Part shown: positions 1-11,257 of the stretch, piece by piece | How the letters are laid out: every line of letters starts with the position of its first letter | Position numbering within the stretch: position 1 is the stretch's first letter | Origin: Daedaleopsis sinensis | Taxonomy: Eukaryota > Basidiomycota > Agaricomycetes > Polyporales > Polyporaceae | Length of the DNA: 64,000 nucleotides | Reading direction: 5' to 3' | NCBI GenBank assembly: GCA_033807695.1 | Contig: CM066308.1 | Span: 2,170,001 to 2,234,000, forward strand | Program-made: the position numbers and the translations under genes | Notes under the pieces: model-generated | The model's database searches: none | Seen by the model: only the letters and a program-made list of their open reading frames with translations | What the model was told of the DNA's origin: nothing

Positions 1-996
1 GGTCTAATAACCAGAAGTCGTCGAACGACCAAGATTGGCGGTCTGTCGCGAACTTCAATTTCTGGAGATTAGGGAGGGAGGAAAGGTGGGTGAAGGCTTT
101 GAATGATAGCGGAAGCGTCGTCCCGCCGCAATCGAAGCTGGTCAGGCTTTTGAAGCTGAGGCACGTATCCATGACCGCGCTTCCAATCGGCACACTGCTC
201 GGGTCTGCGAATATGCCAAATTCTTGGAGGTTAGGACAAAGCGTCTGTAGGCGTGTGAGGATATGGACAGCATCTTCTTCGAATTCGACATAGTCTGCCG
301 CACGAGGGTAGTCGTCGTATTTGGGAAGTCCAACAATGGGATCGTAAAGCTTGATGTGGACGCTGCGCAGACGAGAATTCCAGAGGCAAGGCAATGCGCG
401 CAAAGATGTGTACCATGCCTTGGGTCCTGGAGTATACTCAAATGCCCGCAGGTTGGGCAGAACGCACCATCCATTTGCCTGAGAGTATGCCTCTAGTTCC
501 GCCAAGGCCGGGGGTTTGATGACATAGCGATGGGTACGCAGGGGAAAGTGGGGGCCGAGGGTAACCCGTTTGAGGACCTTCACGCGAGCAGCATATGAAC
601 GAAAACGGGAGAAATCTATTTCGCCTAAGGGCCGGTCAAAAGACTGGCAGGTATGTGGGTATCACACGGCATGGAACGGTTGAGAAATGGACAACTCACA
701 AACATGACCCACGACAGGTGATCCTTTACCCGTGCCCTCCTGTAGCATTCCCGAGGCAACGTGTAGAAGAGGACGGCTATATCTGGGATTGTGTGCCACA
801 TAGCAGCCATACATGGCTCGTAGAAGAGTCGAGCCGTCTGAGCGAGAGCAGCAGTCGTGCGGACGCCTATAACCAATGGTTTGTACTCCTCCGCGGTCTG
901 GGGAGGCGATTCGGGCATTTCAACTCCATGCAAGAGCCATTCACAGATTTCGCGAAAGACTTCGGGAGGGAGACAATGAAGAGTTGTGGTCGACAT
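1..996 (-). CDS. F-box domain protein, partial (3' end beyond window)
   Basis: Presumed substrate-recognition subunit of an SCF ubiquitin ligase. The start codon is at 996. Exon 1 (996-700, 99 codons) holds the F-box-like stretch LPPEVFREICEWLL near residue 9, then the family pattern ARLFYEP..AAMWHTIPD. A 56-bp intron (699-644, GTGAGT...CCAG) joins in phase 0 to exon 2, which stays open from 643 to the window edge. About 313 residues are visible. Exon 2 opens with a DFSRF..YA motif that matches the DFTRF..YA motif at the same place, just after the intron, in the F-box gene at 6140, which supports the splice. The rest resembles irregular leucine-rich repeats (LPNLRAF, LQTLCPNLQEF). The substrate is unknown and the C-terminus is not in the window. 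Confidence 0.8.
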
Positions 997-1128
997 TGTG
1001 GTCCAAGGTATGGGGGATCGTTGAAGTGGAGAAGAAGGGCCGTCGCCAGCTCAACCGACTCAGCGTCCGAGCGGCGCGCTACTGATCACAGACGAACACG
1101 TGATCGCGTACTGAGGGCGTTTCACTGA

Positions 1129-1546
1129 TGAATTCAAGGAGCTTCTTTCGTAGGAATGTAACCCGGGTTCAATGTAGACACTGCAACCATATGCACGGTA
1201 CTGATACTTCTTGCACTTTCCCTATGCAAGAGTGTGGGCGTAACTAGCGTCCATGTCATGAAATCGAGTCGAAAGTGAGTGCGTGCGAGGTCAGGCTATG
1301 GTCTCTAAATTCTTTATGGCTACGAGTCAGCTCTCTGAGCCTTTGCATCGCAATGGGGCAGTTGACAATGACAACGTCGTTGATTTGAATGAATGGCCCT
1401 GGGTGGTACGCCGCACGATGGCAATATGGGCATCGACGCTGGTGTTGTCATAAGCTAAGTTTTAAACTCAACTAAGCCTTAGCTTGTTCGACGTGGACAA
1501 GGACCCAGATGACTCCACATGATTCGTCGATAGCCTGTTCAGAACA
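1129..1546. other. intergenic spacer between two minus-strand F-box loci
   Basis: I see no convincing coding segment, RNA gene or repeat here. It presumably holds the promoter of the partial F-box gene on its left and the 3' flank of the F-box relic on its right. Confidence 0.4.
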
Positions 1547-2820
1547 TCAGCAACGTTGTCGTATGCGGCAGAACACGACTAACCAAGGGGTATGTTCCAA
1601 CACAAGCTCAGCAGCCTTGACGGGGTCATCCCGCCACATCTCGGCATATCGCAGAACCTCAAGGTTCGCGGCGAGGGTGTGCAGGAGTGGGCACCTGTAC
1701 ACAAGCGGCAAAAGACCTGGGAGCGTGACGGCGTATGTGGAGTCCTTCGCTCCGGCCCATCCGAGCGCGACGGTGACGATGTGCGGCCATGCTGAGGATA
1801 TGTCGCGGATCAGCTCGTCCGACACTGCGACGCCGCAGCCGGTGACGGTGAAGTCGTTCAGGTCGAGATCAAATAGAGGGAGAAGATGAGCGGCAGAAAG
1901 TGTTGGGGACGGTGGGAGGTATAGGGATAGACGGACCTTGAAAGTACGCAATCGAGTGGCGAATCCGTAATGTGGGAGTTTCTCGAGGCATGGTGCGGTG
2001 TCCTCGACATGGAGAGAGTGATAGACAACAGTGCTCGTGAGCGAATGCTGTCTAATACCTCGTTGCATGGTTCTGGATCGTCGACAGACAATCTGAGTTT
2101 TTCCAAGGACGGGAAGCACTCCCTCCTACGACTGCGTAGGCGTTCGCGTGATGTTTCTTCCCAACTACCCTGAGTATAGACGTCCAGGACAGTCAGATGG
2201 GGATAGTCAGCGAGTTGCGTGATAGCAGGTGTACTGAGAGGCACATCTTCGAACGAGAGGTTCTGAGATTGGGACCTATTGGCAAACTTGCGTTCGACAG
2301 ATGGGATAGGATCGGAGGTATCAGCGCAAGAGACCAGACCTTGAGGACACGAATGTGTGAGGAGATCCTGCCAAAATGGACAATGAAGTATGTGTTCCAG
2401 GCTCTCGCCGTCACTCCCAAGAGATATGGACGACAAGTGGACCTCCCGCAAGTTTGGGCTCAATGAAGGAATCTCAGTCTATAGGAGCTTGCAGGTCAGA
2501 GCGAGAACTAGAAGCTCTGGTGCGCCTTTGAAATAATAGAGTAGCTTTTCTGGAACGAGGTACGAGCAGATCTCGTCGAGGATGGGCGGTGGAAGAGAGA
2601 GGATGGAATGCGTGTCCCTGAATGTGAATGATCGAACGTTAGAGGCACGTACTGCGATTACAGGCCATAAATGGGGTATACAGAGAGTATGAGGGTCTGC
2701 GGAACTTGCAATCGCGAGGACAAGGAAAAGGAGGGGGAGGGGGAAGGTATGTAGAGGGAAACCGGCCCCGCCATCGAACTTGAAGGTACGCGTAACGCGA
2801 GTGAGATGACGTCGTGTCAA
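1547..2820 (-). pseudogene. F-box/LRR-type gene relic
   Basis: Three minus-strand segments together look like a basidiomycete F-box protein. The first (near 2620-2480) carries a good F-box (LPPPILDEICSYLVPEKLL, ending ALTCKLL) and runs into a stop with no GT donor in sight. The second (2463 to about 2030) begins abruptly with SPNLREVHLSSISL. The 100 or more residues that normally link the F-box to the repeats in the neighbouring paralogues are missing. Near 2000-2040 the meaningful frame switches to a third segment that ends at 1547. An internal deletion plus a frameshift suggests a dead copy. The alternative is a gene with an unrecognised intron; the N-terminal start is also unclear. The original boundaries are approximate. 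Confidence 0.55.
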
Positions 2821-3136
2821 GTCAGGTGATCGTACGGACGCCTATAATATGTTTTTATTTTACTGCCGGCGCTACTACTGCTAGTCTAAGTGACCGGCGG
2901 TCCGGTTACTACATTCCTGGTTTCCTGCTTCCTGCTGCTGCGACTTGCAACAGCTTGCAACCCACACCGTCCGTAACGTCGCCGGCTCAGCGCTCAGCTC
3001 TCGTCGTCGTTGTGAGTATCTCCACATGCTTGTGCCGTTATCTGTGTTAACGAGAAACCCCATTGCCCCGTTTGTAGTACCTCGGCCTTGCTCAGTACCG
3101 AGCAATTCTTCTTGACTCAGCAATTAATGGATTGTC

Positions 3137-5837
3137 ATGTCTTCCGTCAACCCACGCGCTTCTGGTCTGTGGTCTTCTTCTCGCATGAGCTACGTATCGC
3201 TCGCGGAATCCTACGATGAGGGGGATGAGGACGTCGACATCGAGGGCCTGGGGTTCGACACACCCGACGAGCTGGATGGGAGGACTCCACTAGACAGGAC
3301 AATAGACCGTATCGGCATGGGTGAGTGACATGCAACTTTCAATGGGTATATGCCCCTCATTTTCACCGCGAAAGGGAGCTATCAGTGGACTCTGTTGTGT
3401 CTTTGCGGCTTTGGTGAGTCCACCCAAGAACTCTGTCTCACTCACGATGTACTAAACCGTGCTGCAGGATGGCTGGCCGATAATGTACGTCTATAAGGTC
3501 AAATACACACGGCCTTTTTGACCTATCAAACAGATGTGGATCCAAGCAATAGCCATCATCCTCCCCAGAGTGCAACAGCACTTCGCTGGTGAGTTCACCC
3601 TCGGCCACCCCACGCACGTACATCATGTACCACCTGGCTAGAGTTTTTGCGACCTTGCCTTCTGACTTCACTCCCTTGTGGACCATTCAACGACCGACGA
3701 TCCGTCTGTTGCAGTGCGTGACAGCTATATTGGCACGCTCTCATCCTCGATGTTCGCCGGAATGATGTTCGGAGCAGTGGGTTGGGGAACATGTGCGTGT
3801 TTTCCACTACAATACACCATTGGCATCTCACACAAGTTGTCAATCACTAGGTTCCGACCTCATGGGCCGGACCACCGCGTTCAACGCGACCCTCTTCCTC
3901 ACGTCTCTATTCGGAATCTTTGCATCGCTCGCCGGCACCTTCGTCTGGCTTTGCGTCGCGCTCTTTTTCCTTGGAAGCGCCGTGGGGGTACGTATCCATA
4001 CATCGAGTATGACTCAGATTCGAACTTCAGCCGCTGATAATCGTGCCAGGGCTCCATGCCGACAGACGGCACCCTCCTTCTCGAGCATATGCCGAATGGG
4101 AAGCAGTATCTTGTCACAGCATTGTCCGTTTTCTTCTCCTTCGGTGCCGTTCTGGCGGCCGTGATAGGCTTGGTAGTCATACCAAGTCATTCTTGTCCAT
4201 CGCCGCCCGCAACGTGCGATGTGTCCCAGAACATGGGTTGGAAATACCTTCTGGTAGCTTTGGGGTTGATCGTATGTCTGATGCCTAAATTCTCAATGAG
4301 CTACCATAATGATCGGTCACCCTAGACACTGATCATGTTCATTGCTCGCATGGTATTCTTTCGGTTGCACGAGTCGCCTCGATACCTGGTGCATGCAGGA
4401 CGTCCTGAAGAAGCGATCGAGTCATTACAATTGATCTCCAAGTTCAACGGCGGAGAGCTGTCCCTTGACCTCGAAGATATCGAAGACACCGTCCGTTCTC
4501 CGGTCCAAGAAGCTACCCCGAGCACCAGTCTCAACCAACCTCTTATTCAGGCCGGCGCCGGACCCGCTCTTGTAGGGAACGAGTCTCTGTCTCCAAGCGC
4601 GACTCACTACAGCTCGGTGGGCGAGCCCGACGTTGCGCTGGACTCGCATTCATTCGGCACGCCCCTCCCGTTCGCTGCGCAGCCGTTCGCTCCAGAGCCA
4701 CACCATCCGGTCACTCCGCGTAGCGAGGATGGGCACGCGGCTGAAAATCCCCGACCGATCCCTAGACCAAGAGTACCTTCCAGCAGCGGACGAAGTAGTA
4801 GACGGATGTCCGCCCGGGTATCCACCGCATCCCTGTACATCGAGAGCAAGAGCGGGCCCGTCTGCGGGATGCTCCCAAGATGGATGCGCAAATCTGCGCT
4901 CGCGTGGATCGACCGCGTAGCGATGGTGTTGACCCCCGAGTGGCGGAGCACAACACTTCTCGTCTGGGCAGCGTGGTGCGCGATGTCTCTAGGTGAGTAC
5001 CGGCTTCGCAGCATCGACTGTGTGGGGCATTGAACGGTACGCGCAGCGTATACCATGTTCAACGTATATCTGCCGAAGCTGCTCGAGACTCGCTCGTCCT
5101 CGACCGACCCTGCTGGGCCCCCCAAGTCGTTGGAGGATAGCCTGTGGGACGTCGTGATATACTCTCTTGGAGGATGTCCAGGAGCTATCGTAAGTCTGCC
5201 ATCAGGCTCGTTGTGCTGTTGTGAATGTGTGGGCTAACGCACATACTCGGCAGCTGGGTGCGTGGCTCATCGAGTCGCCGTTGGGGCGAAGGTGGTCTCT
5301 TGCAGGCAGCACGTTCGTGACTGCCTTCTTCTGCTGGGTCTTCGCCGTAGTCGAGCACCCCTGGGCCGTTCGCGCAAGTACGGTTGGGATCAGTTTGAGT
5401 GCCACGGTATGTCTATATCGTCTTTGCCTTCTGCAAGCTATCTCAACCTGGTGAAATGTAGGCAATGTGGGCGGTGTTGTATGGGTGGACTCCGGAAATT
5501 TTCGGGACTAAAGGTGCGTTTCCCCGTCGAACGACTCACAGGGGCGTACTAACTCATCTTCGCAGTCCGCGGAACGGCGTGCGGTATCGCGTCGGCTCTG
5601 TCTCGAATGTGAGTCTATTCCGTGTGTCGACTGCTCCTGGGCACTGGGCAGTGCTGACCGCATCACGACAGAGGTGGCATGATTGCCCCCATACTCGGCG
5701 GGTCCCTCCTCATGATCGACCGCTCGCTCCCCGTCTATGCGAGCATCATTATATTCATCATCGGTGGTGTGTGCGTGCTGTTCCTTCGAGAACGTGAAGC
5801 GACGGAGCGAGGAGGCGCATGGGTTTTGGCGCATTGA
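3137..5837 (+). CDS. MFS transporter, SV2/sugar-transporter-like, 13 exons
   Basis: Membrane transporter of the major facilitator superfamily; substrate unknown. Exons: 3137-3320, 3375-3413, 3468-3484, 3534-3588, 3715-3792, 3851-3987, 4050-4271, 4326-4992, 5047-5189, 5254-5406, 5462-5513, 5566-5608, 5672-5837. All phases fit and give 651 residues. The N-terminal 60 residues are acidic and cytosolic. Helices begin near residue 66, with GWGTCSDLMGR as the loop 2-3 signature and HESPRYLV after helix 6. A loop of about 140 residues rich in Ser and Pro (coded about 4470-4900) separates the two halves. The C-terminal half carries GTACGIASALSRIGG and GGMIAPILGG, typical of fungal Vps73/SV2-like members. 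Several exons are tiny (17 and 39 nt). The membrane in which it acts cannot be told from the sequence. Confidence 0.9.
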
Positions 5838-6139
5838 ACGATATCTGTAGCGATAATCACGTCCATACCACCGGACTGTAGTATACACCAATCCGGACTT
5901 TCTTGCAGTTGTCGCCAGCCGTGCTCCGTACCATATACTTACTTAGATGTTTTCCTAGTCGGAGGCGCCTACTTAAGCACCCGCGGACCGCGTCCCGGCA
6001 ACGTCCCGGTCCCCAAAAGCGCGTCACCTTTTGCTCGTGCACCCCTCCTCCTCTACCCTCCATCCCTCACGTCAATAGGTCCTCATCGTCTGCCTAGGGG
6101 AGACTACTCCTCCTCCTCATCTTGCTGGACTAGTCGCGC

Positions 6140-8046
6140 ATGAGTAATCTCCCGCACGATGTCATTCAACATGCACCAGCTGCAGGATCCTCGATATTGG
6201 AGAGTCTCCCAGGGGAGATACTCCAGAGAGTATGTGATTTACTTATGCGACTCTATGATGACTATGACGAAGAAGACGATGAATCGGACTCAGACTCAGA
6301 GGCCCCTCCGAAGTCAAGATACGGGGGTCTAGACGGCATCATCTCCCTCACGCGAACGTCACGCAGGCTGCATGAACACGCCATCAACGCCCTATGGCAC
6401 ACCCTGCCGGGTTACGGATATCTGGTGTTCTTGCTGCCAGCGGATGCATGGGCTCAACAGGTTGTGCCTGCGCGGTGGAGCGGAACGGAAAGAAAACTGG
6501 TGCGTCTCTGTGTTCTACAAGATATGCTTGAAGTTGTAGTAACTGCACGCAACGTCGGTAGTCCATAGTTCGTCCTCTGGTCGATGCAGACTTCACCCGG
6601 TTCAAGCACTATGCGCACCGTGTCAGGCGTATCCTGATGCGCATGGACCTCCCTCAATTTCCCAATGGCATCCGTCGCGCCTTCGACACCTCCGTCTTGG
6701 AACAGCTCGCGTCGTACCTGGGCACCCGGACCCTCTTGCCGAACCTCGGTGTTCTGCACATACAACCATTCAGGGAAAATCTCCCCTCGTTCTATCGCTC
6801 ACTCCCCATCTTCTTCTGCGAAAAAATCCGCAATTTCTACTGCACTGGCCATCCAGACGGGGACGGCGTTGCCTTCCACGAGTGCGAGCGCACCCTGGAT
6901 AAACTGCGGGTGGCAGCCCCTGCTCTCCTCTACTTCAGTTTCACCGTCAATCCGTGGTTTAATCGGACGTCGAAGGCCATCTGTTCTACCATTTGCCATT
7001 TCCATCACCTGAACGCCATACACACCGACCTGACACCGATATCCCTGGACGCCCTCCGGCACCTTGGCAGCCTGCGCACATTGAGGACGCTGGACGTCAA
7101 AATCGAGGAGAAAGTTGACGACGAAGCCCTGGCCCTCTTTCGCAGCATGTCGCAACAGCACTTCCCCAACCTTCGCTTCATCCGCCTTGTTCATCAAGTT
7201 GGCATGCCCATCCTCGCTGCGATCCTACGCTCCGTACTCTCGCCGTTCCTCACCAAAATCTATATGGAGGTCAACAACTACAATGTCCCCGTCTTGGAAA
7301 TCGCGGACGTCGTGCACGCGATCGGAACCCGTAAGGAAGGACACCGCATTCAAACCGTCGTTGTTAAAGCCCTCACCGTTAAGCACGAAGAGACGGACCC
7401 GATGCTCGGAGAAGACACACTCGAGCCCTTGCTCCGCCTAAAGAATCTCACCGAGCTCAACTTGGACCTCTGCGGCCCGTTTGATATCACGGACGACTTA
7501 TTGATCATGATGGGCTCTTGCTGGCCGAACATCCGGCGTCTCGAGCTCGGGTCCAGCGACACATATTCGGAAAGAGACCACGGCGAGAGGTACCTCGCGT
7601 CCTTCCTCGGGCTGGTCGTGCTCGCGCACAAGTGTCCGAAGCTCGCCGTCCTCCGAGTGGCCCTCGATCCGGACCTCAAGCGCATCCCGCTCATTCTGCG
7701 GCTGAACCGTCCGGGGCTGGGGGCCGTGCACGACGCAATGCGGACGCTCAAGGTCGGGCGGTCGAAGATCGAAGACTCTGTCGGGGTCGCGGCGTTCCTG
7801 TCTGACCTCTTTCCGAAACTCGTCGACGTGGAGTGCGATTGGCCATGGGAAGAGGAAGTCGAGGAGAACGAAGACCTGACGGAGGAGCAACGCGAAGAAA
7901 TTCTGGCCAAGGCGATATACAGGACGCGGTGGCAGAGGGCGGCGTGGACGCTCTTCCCGAGATTCGTTCGGATACGGGAGCAAGAACGGAAGTGGGCACG
8001 GGAGAACGGGATCGCTATTCGTCCACGGCTGGAACTGAATACGTAG
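6140..8046 (+). CDS. F-box domain protein
   Basis: Presumed SCF ubiquitin-ligase substrate receptor. Exon 1 is 6140-6499 and exon 2 is 6562-8046, with a 62-bp phase-0 intron (GTGCGT...GGTAG). The product has 614 residues. The F-box-like stretch LESLPGEILQRVCDLLM lies near residues 20-37. It is split from the rest of the box by an acidic insertion (DDYDEEDDESDSDSE). Next come a LWHTLPG motif and, after the intron, RPLVDADFTRF, as in the partial F-box gene at the left edge. The remaining 450 residues look like degenerate leucine-rich repeats. The tail is highly charged (EEEVEENEDLTEEQREE). Reading straight through the intron meets a stop, so splicing is required. The gene starts about 300 bp after the MFS gene on the same strand and is probably independently transcribed. 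Confidence 0.85.
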
Positions 8047-8697
8047 ATTATCGTGCGCCACTCATTCGATCCATTGCTTGAATCTACCGCAAAAATGAGG
8101 TATCGCAATAAACGTCCATGTCTGCTCCTAATCCGTGTGTCCTTTTCCGAGCCCTCTGATCCTCGCTTTCAGCTGGTATGAAAGGGCCGCCGAAAATGCA
8201 CCTCGTTCTAAGTTCAGGGTATCTACGATGTCGGCGACGACCCACAGCTCTCTTCCATTGGCAGGCAAAGCTTTCGGCCGCTGTTCAATGTTCAACGTCA
8301 ACCTCCACGGGCTCATCTCGTCCAGTGTCGATTTGCGCCGATGCACATCGACACCGGACTTCTTTTTCGACAGAGCATTTGCCTGGCCAAACATCTACCG
8401 CTTAGGCAGCTCGGCGTTGAGCGTCCGCATCGACGATGCCGTCCCGTGGGTGGTCGTAGTTGCCGCAGAAGTACCCTCTCTAGAAGTACCCTGTCTAGGA
8501 ATTATTCAAGTTGTGCGTTCGCGCTGGTGCGGTAACGGAGCAGAGTCGAGTAGAAACTAGCATGCATACCAAGGAACTTGAATCGAAACTAGTGGTGGTT
8601 GTTTTCTGAGCTCGATTTTCTACGTCGTTTATATATAGCGAGTTACCCCATAGTACTAGTAGTAGTTAATGAGTAGAATATTCTGGGAGGAGGTCTG
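8047..8697. other. intergenic spacer with unassigned open frames
   Basis: Open frames exist on both strands over 8128-8560 (141 codons on plus, 88 on minus). Neither has a recognisable motif and they overlap each other. The minus-strand frame reads more like protein in composition, but no family is recognised, so no gene is called. A TATA-like run (TTTATATATAG) lies at about 8626-8637, followed by a short AGTAGTAG-type repeat just before segment A begins. Confidence 0.35.
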
Positions 8698-11252
8698 TTT
8701 CTTTTCTTTCAGATGTCACACCCCGTGACCGACACGTTACAGGACGCGTCGCCGGCGCTCGAATTCAGCGATCTAGCAAACTGCTCGGAAACCACAACCA
8801 CCATCTTCAGAATCATTGCCCTTGCGTATCGAAGTTGGTAGCGGTATACTACACATGCTATCAATGTGCTGAAAACTTACTGGGTAATACGCAGGGTTGC
8901 CACAGGCTCAAGATACAAGATCGACGTCGATTTCGAGTCGCCGGATCGAGCTCTTTGTTGAAGAATCTAGCAGCTGCTAGCGGTGCAACTTGGCCGTCGA
9001 AGACCGATCTATTCGAAGGTATGATCAATGTTGCACGATGGCTTACATGCATGGAGAGCTAGTATCCGACTAAATGTCCAATATGCTACAGGCACGCCGT
9101 GCCACACCGGCCGAATTTGATGACGGACATTGTCATACATAACATGTTGGGGCATTCACAGGGTGCTTCCCATCGAGCACTGCATATTGTCGAAGTATTT
9201 CGACATGTGTGCCGAGCTGCAGATGGGAACACGCTTGCCGTTCTCGTACGGACGTGTAAGTTGTTCTACGAAACCGCCCTGCAGACGTTATGGAACGGAA
9301 TACCGGACCTCGTTCCTCTCATCAGGTGCTTCCCAGCTGATGCCTGGTTTATCGAGAATCTTGAGATAGTAAGCGTTCCTATCAAGGTCACGGATTACAT
9401 CGCTCACCGCTCTCATGCTCTAGAGGTTCTCCCGGTTGCCTATGCCAGGAGACTGGGAGAGGTTCCTCCATCATGCCAGGCTAGTTCGTGTCCTAGGCCA
9501 CCATGACTGGTTTTATGATCTTTACCGTCGTCCAAAACCTCGCCTCAGGCTGCATTCCAACATACTGGAAACGATCTGCACCCACCGACCATCCCTTGTT
9601 CTTCTACCCAACATTCGAGTGCTTTCCTGGGAAAGACTCGGAATGGATGCACCAGCCTTGCCGACCGTTCTATCATTGATTGGTGACCGGGTGATCACAA
9701 TCAGTATCAATGGTTGGGACCAACGTCACGTATCGGAACAAATACTACGGTGCGCCATGGCGCTGATCGAAACTCATAGTCGCCATTGTCGATCGTTTAC
9801 TTTCTCGTTCGACTATGCCCTATCTAGCGGGTTCACCGTCACTCCCTCAACAATCTCTTCACTGTCGTCCCTAGTGTGCAGCGCTAGCTTCTCTTCTCTC
9901 ACATCATTTAATTGCGGCGACCTGCCTTTAGACCAGGCAACTGTGGAGTATCTTGCTCAGCTCGGCTCTCTTAGATATGCAGTTATTCGTCTCCCTGATA
10001 TTACAACGTGGTCGTCGACGACACGAATCACCCACCCCTTTGCGAAGCTCACCAGCATGGGGATATATCTCCACACCACCACCCAAGCTTACATCGCATT
10101 CAGCAAAGCCATGCCCCTTCCTCATATCGAGGCCTTGAACTTGTACATCACTCATCAACTGACTCCTCATCTCGTTCCGGAACTTTTTCAGTCCATACGT
10201 CGCCAGTTCTCTCCGGACATTCTCCAAAAGCTATCGATCAACCCGGCAAACGACCCCAAGCGTGCAAATGCACTGCAGAGCGCGGCGGTTATCCGTTCCG
10301 AGGACCTTCGACCATTGCTTGAATTCTCTCATATCAATCACTTCGACTGCTCCTTCGAGTGTCACCATGCGCTCGACGATGCGCTCTTCCTCGACATAGC
10401 CAAGACATGGACCGAAATTTCTTCCTTCTCACTGTCTTGCGAGCACGTATGCATACACAGCTCGCTTCCCTCCATCACCACTCTCGCGCACTTCGCCACC
10501 CACTCGCGCCGACTCGTTTCCCTCTGTCTGACGATCGATGCTGCAACCTGGGATGCCATCCCTATGAAGACCTGGGACGACGAGGAGCGAGTGCGGACTG
10601 CTGGCCCGGCCCACCATCACTACGGTGAGCTCGCACGGCGGGCGAGCGACTCGTACGTTTACAGTCTTCACGTCGGAACATCCCCGATTGCTCGACCGGA
10701 ACACATTGCACTCTTTCTGGCCCGGATATTCCCGCGATTGGAGGAGCGATTGACCTTGTACGAACTGGAAGAGTACGATCCGGACGGAACATCGTTGGAG
10801 AAGTGGCGTGAGGTCGACAGGTATCTGCCGATGTTCATGCGATTCAGAGAGGTGCACGAGCTCAGAAAAGAGGAGGACGAGGAAGACGGCGGCGACGACA
10901 ATGACGATGACGAGGGTGGCGACGACGGCAGCGGCGACGACGATCCAAAGGTGCTTCCACAAGGATGATGACTGGAATACTTTACGGTGACTGACGGCGG
11001 TCAACACAACAGTGAACCACGGCTACTCAACCTTGATTGAATACCTTGCATACCTCTACGCCGGGAATAGTCCTACGACAAACGCACCCTGAGTTAGGCT
11101 ATTGCCATTCACATAGTACGTCAGTTCTTGCCCCTTGAATGCTTCAAAATTTCTGCATACTCATCGCGGAGACTTTCATTCAGGCATAACATTGACATGG
11201 ACTTTGACCAAATGGGCCATCGTGCTGCGCGTACATGTTTCCTATCTTTCGG
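8698..11252 (+). repeat. segment A, left copy (inverted duplicate of 54151-56690)
   Basis: Nucleotide similarity to the reverse complement of 54151-56690 runs from the CTTTCAGATGTCACA region to CTATCTTTCGG. It includes the whole F-box gene, its upstream region and about 280 bp downstream. The right-hand end is sharp: after TTTCGG the two copies become unrelated. The encoded proteins are roughly 85% identical by eye, so the duplication is not recent, yet both genes are intact. Percent identity was not computed. Confidence 0.85.
9120..10968 (+). CDS. F-box-type protein, left paralogue in segment A
   Basis: Presumed F-box/leucine-rich-repeat protein. Exon 1 is 9120-9368 (83 codons), the intron 9369-9423 (GTAAGC...CTCTAG, 55 bp), and exon 2 is 9424-10968, giving 597 residues. 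I chose the ATG at 9120 because the same ATG is kept in the right-hand copy. The F-box is degenerate: IVEVFRHVCRA...LVRTCKLFYETALQTLWNGIPD within residues 20-70. The family motif GDWERFLHHARLVR follows the intron. The middle is leucine-rich and irregular. The last 40 residues are almost purely acidic (EEDEEDGG...DDNDDDEGG) and end in DDDPKVLP. The gene is intact and has a sister copy at 54416-56261. The substrate is unknown. Confidence 0.85.
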
Positions 11253-11257
11253 CTCAG

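Noticed and set aside
8128..8394. An 88-codon minus-strand gene beginning MFGQANALSK
   Set aside because: Composition is plausible, but it overlaps an equally long plus-strand frame and no family is recognised.
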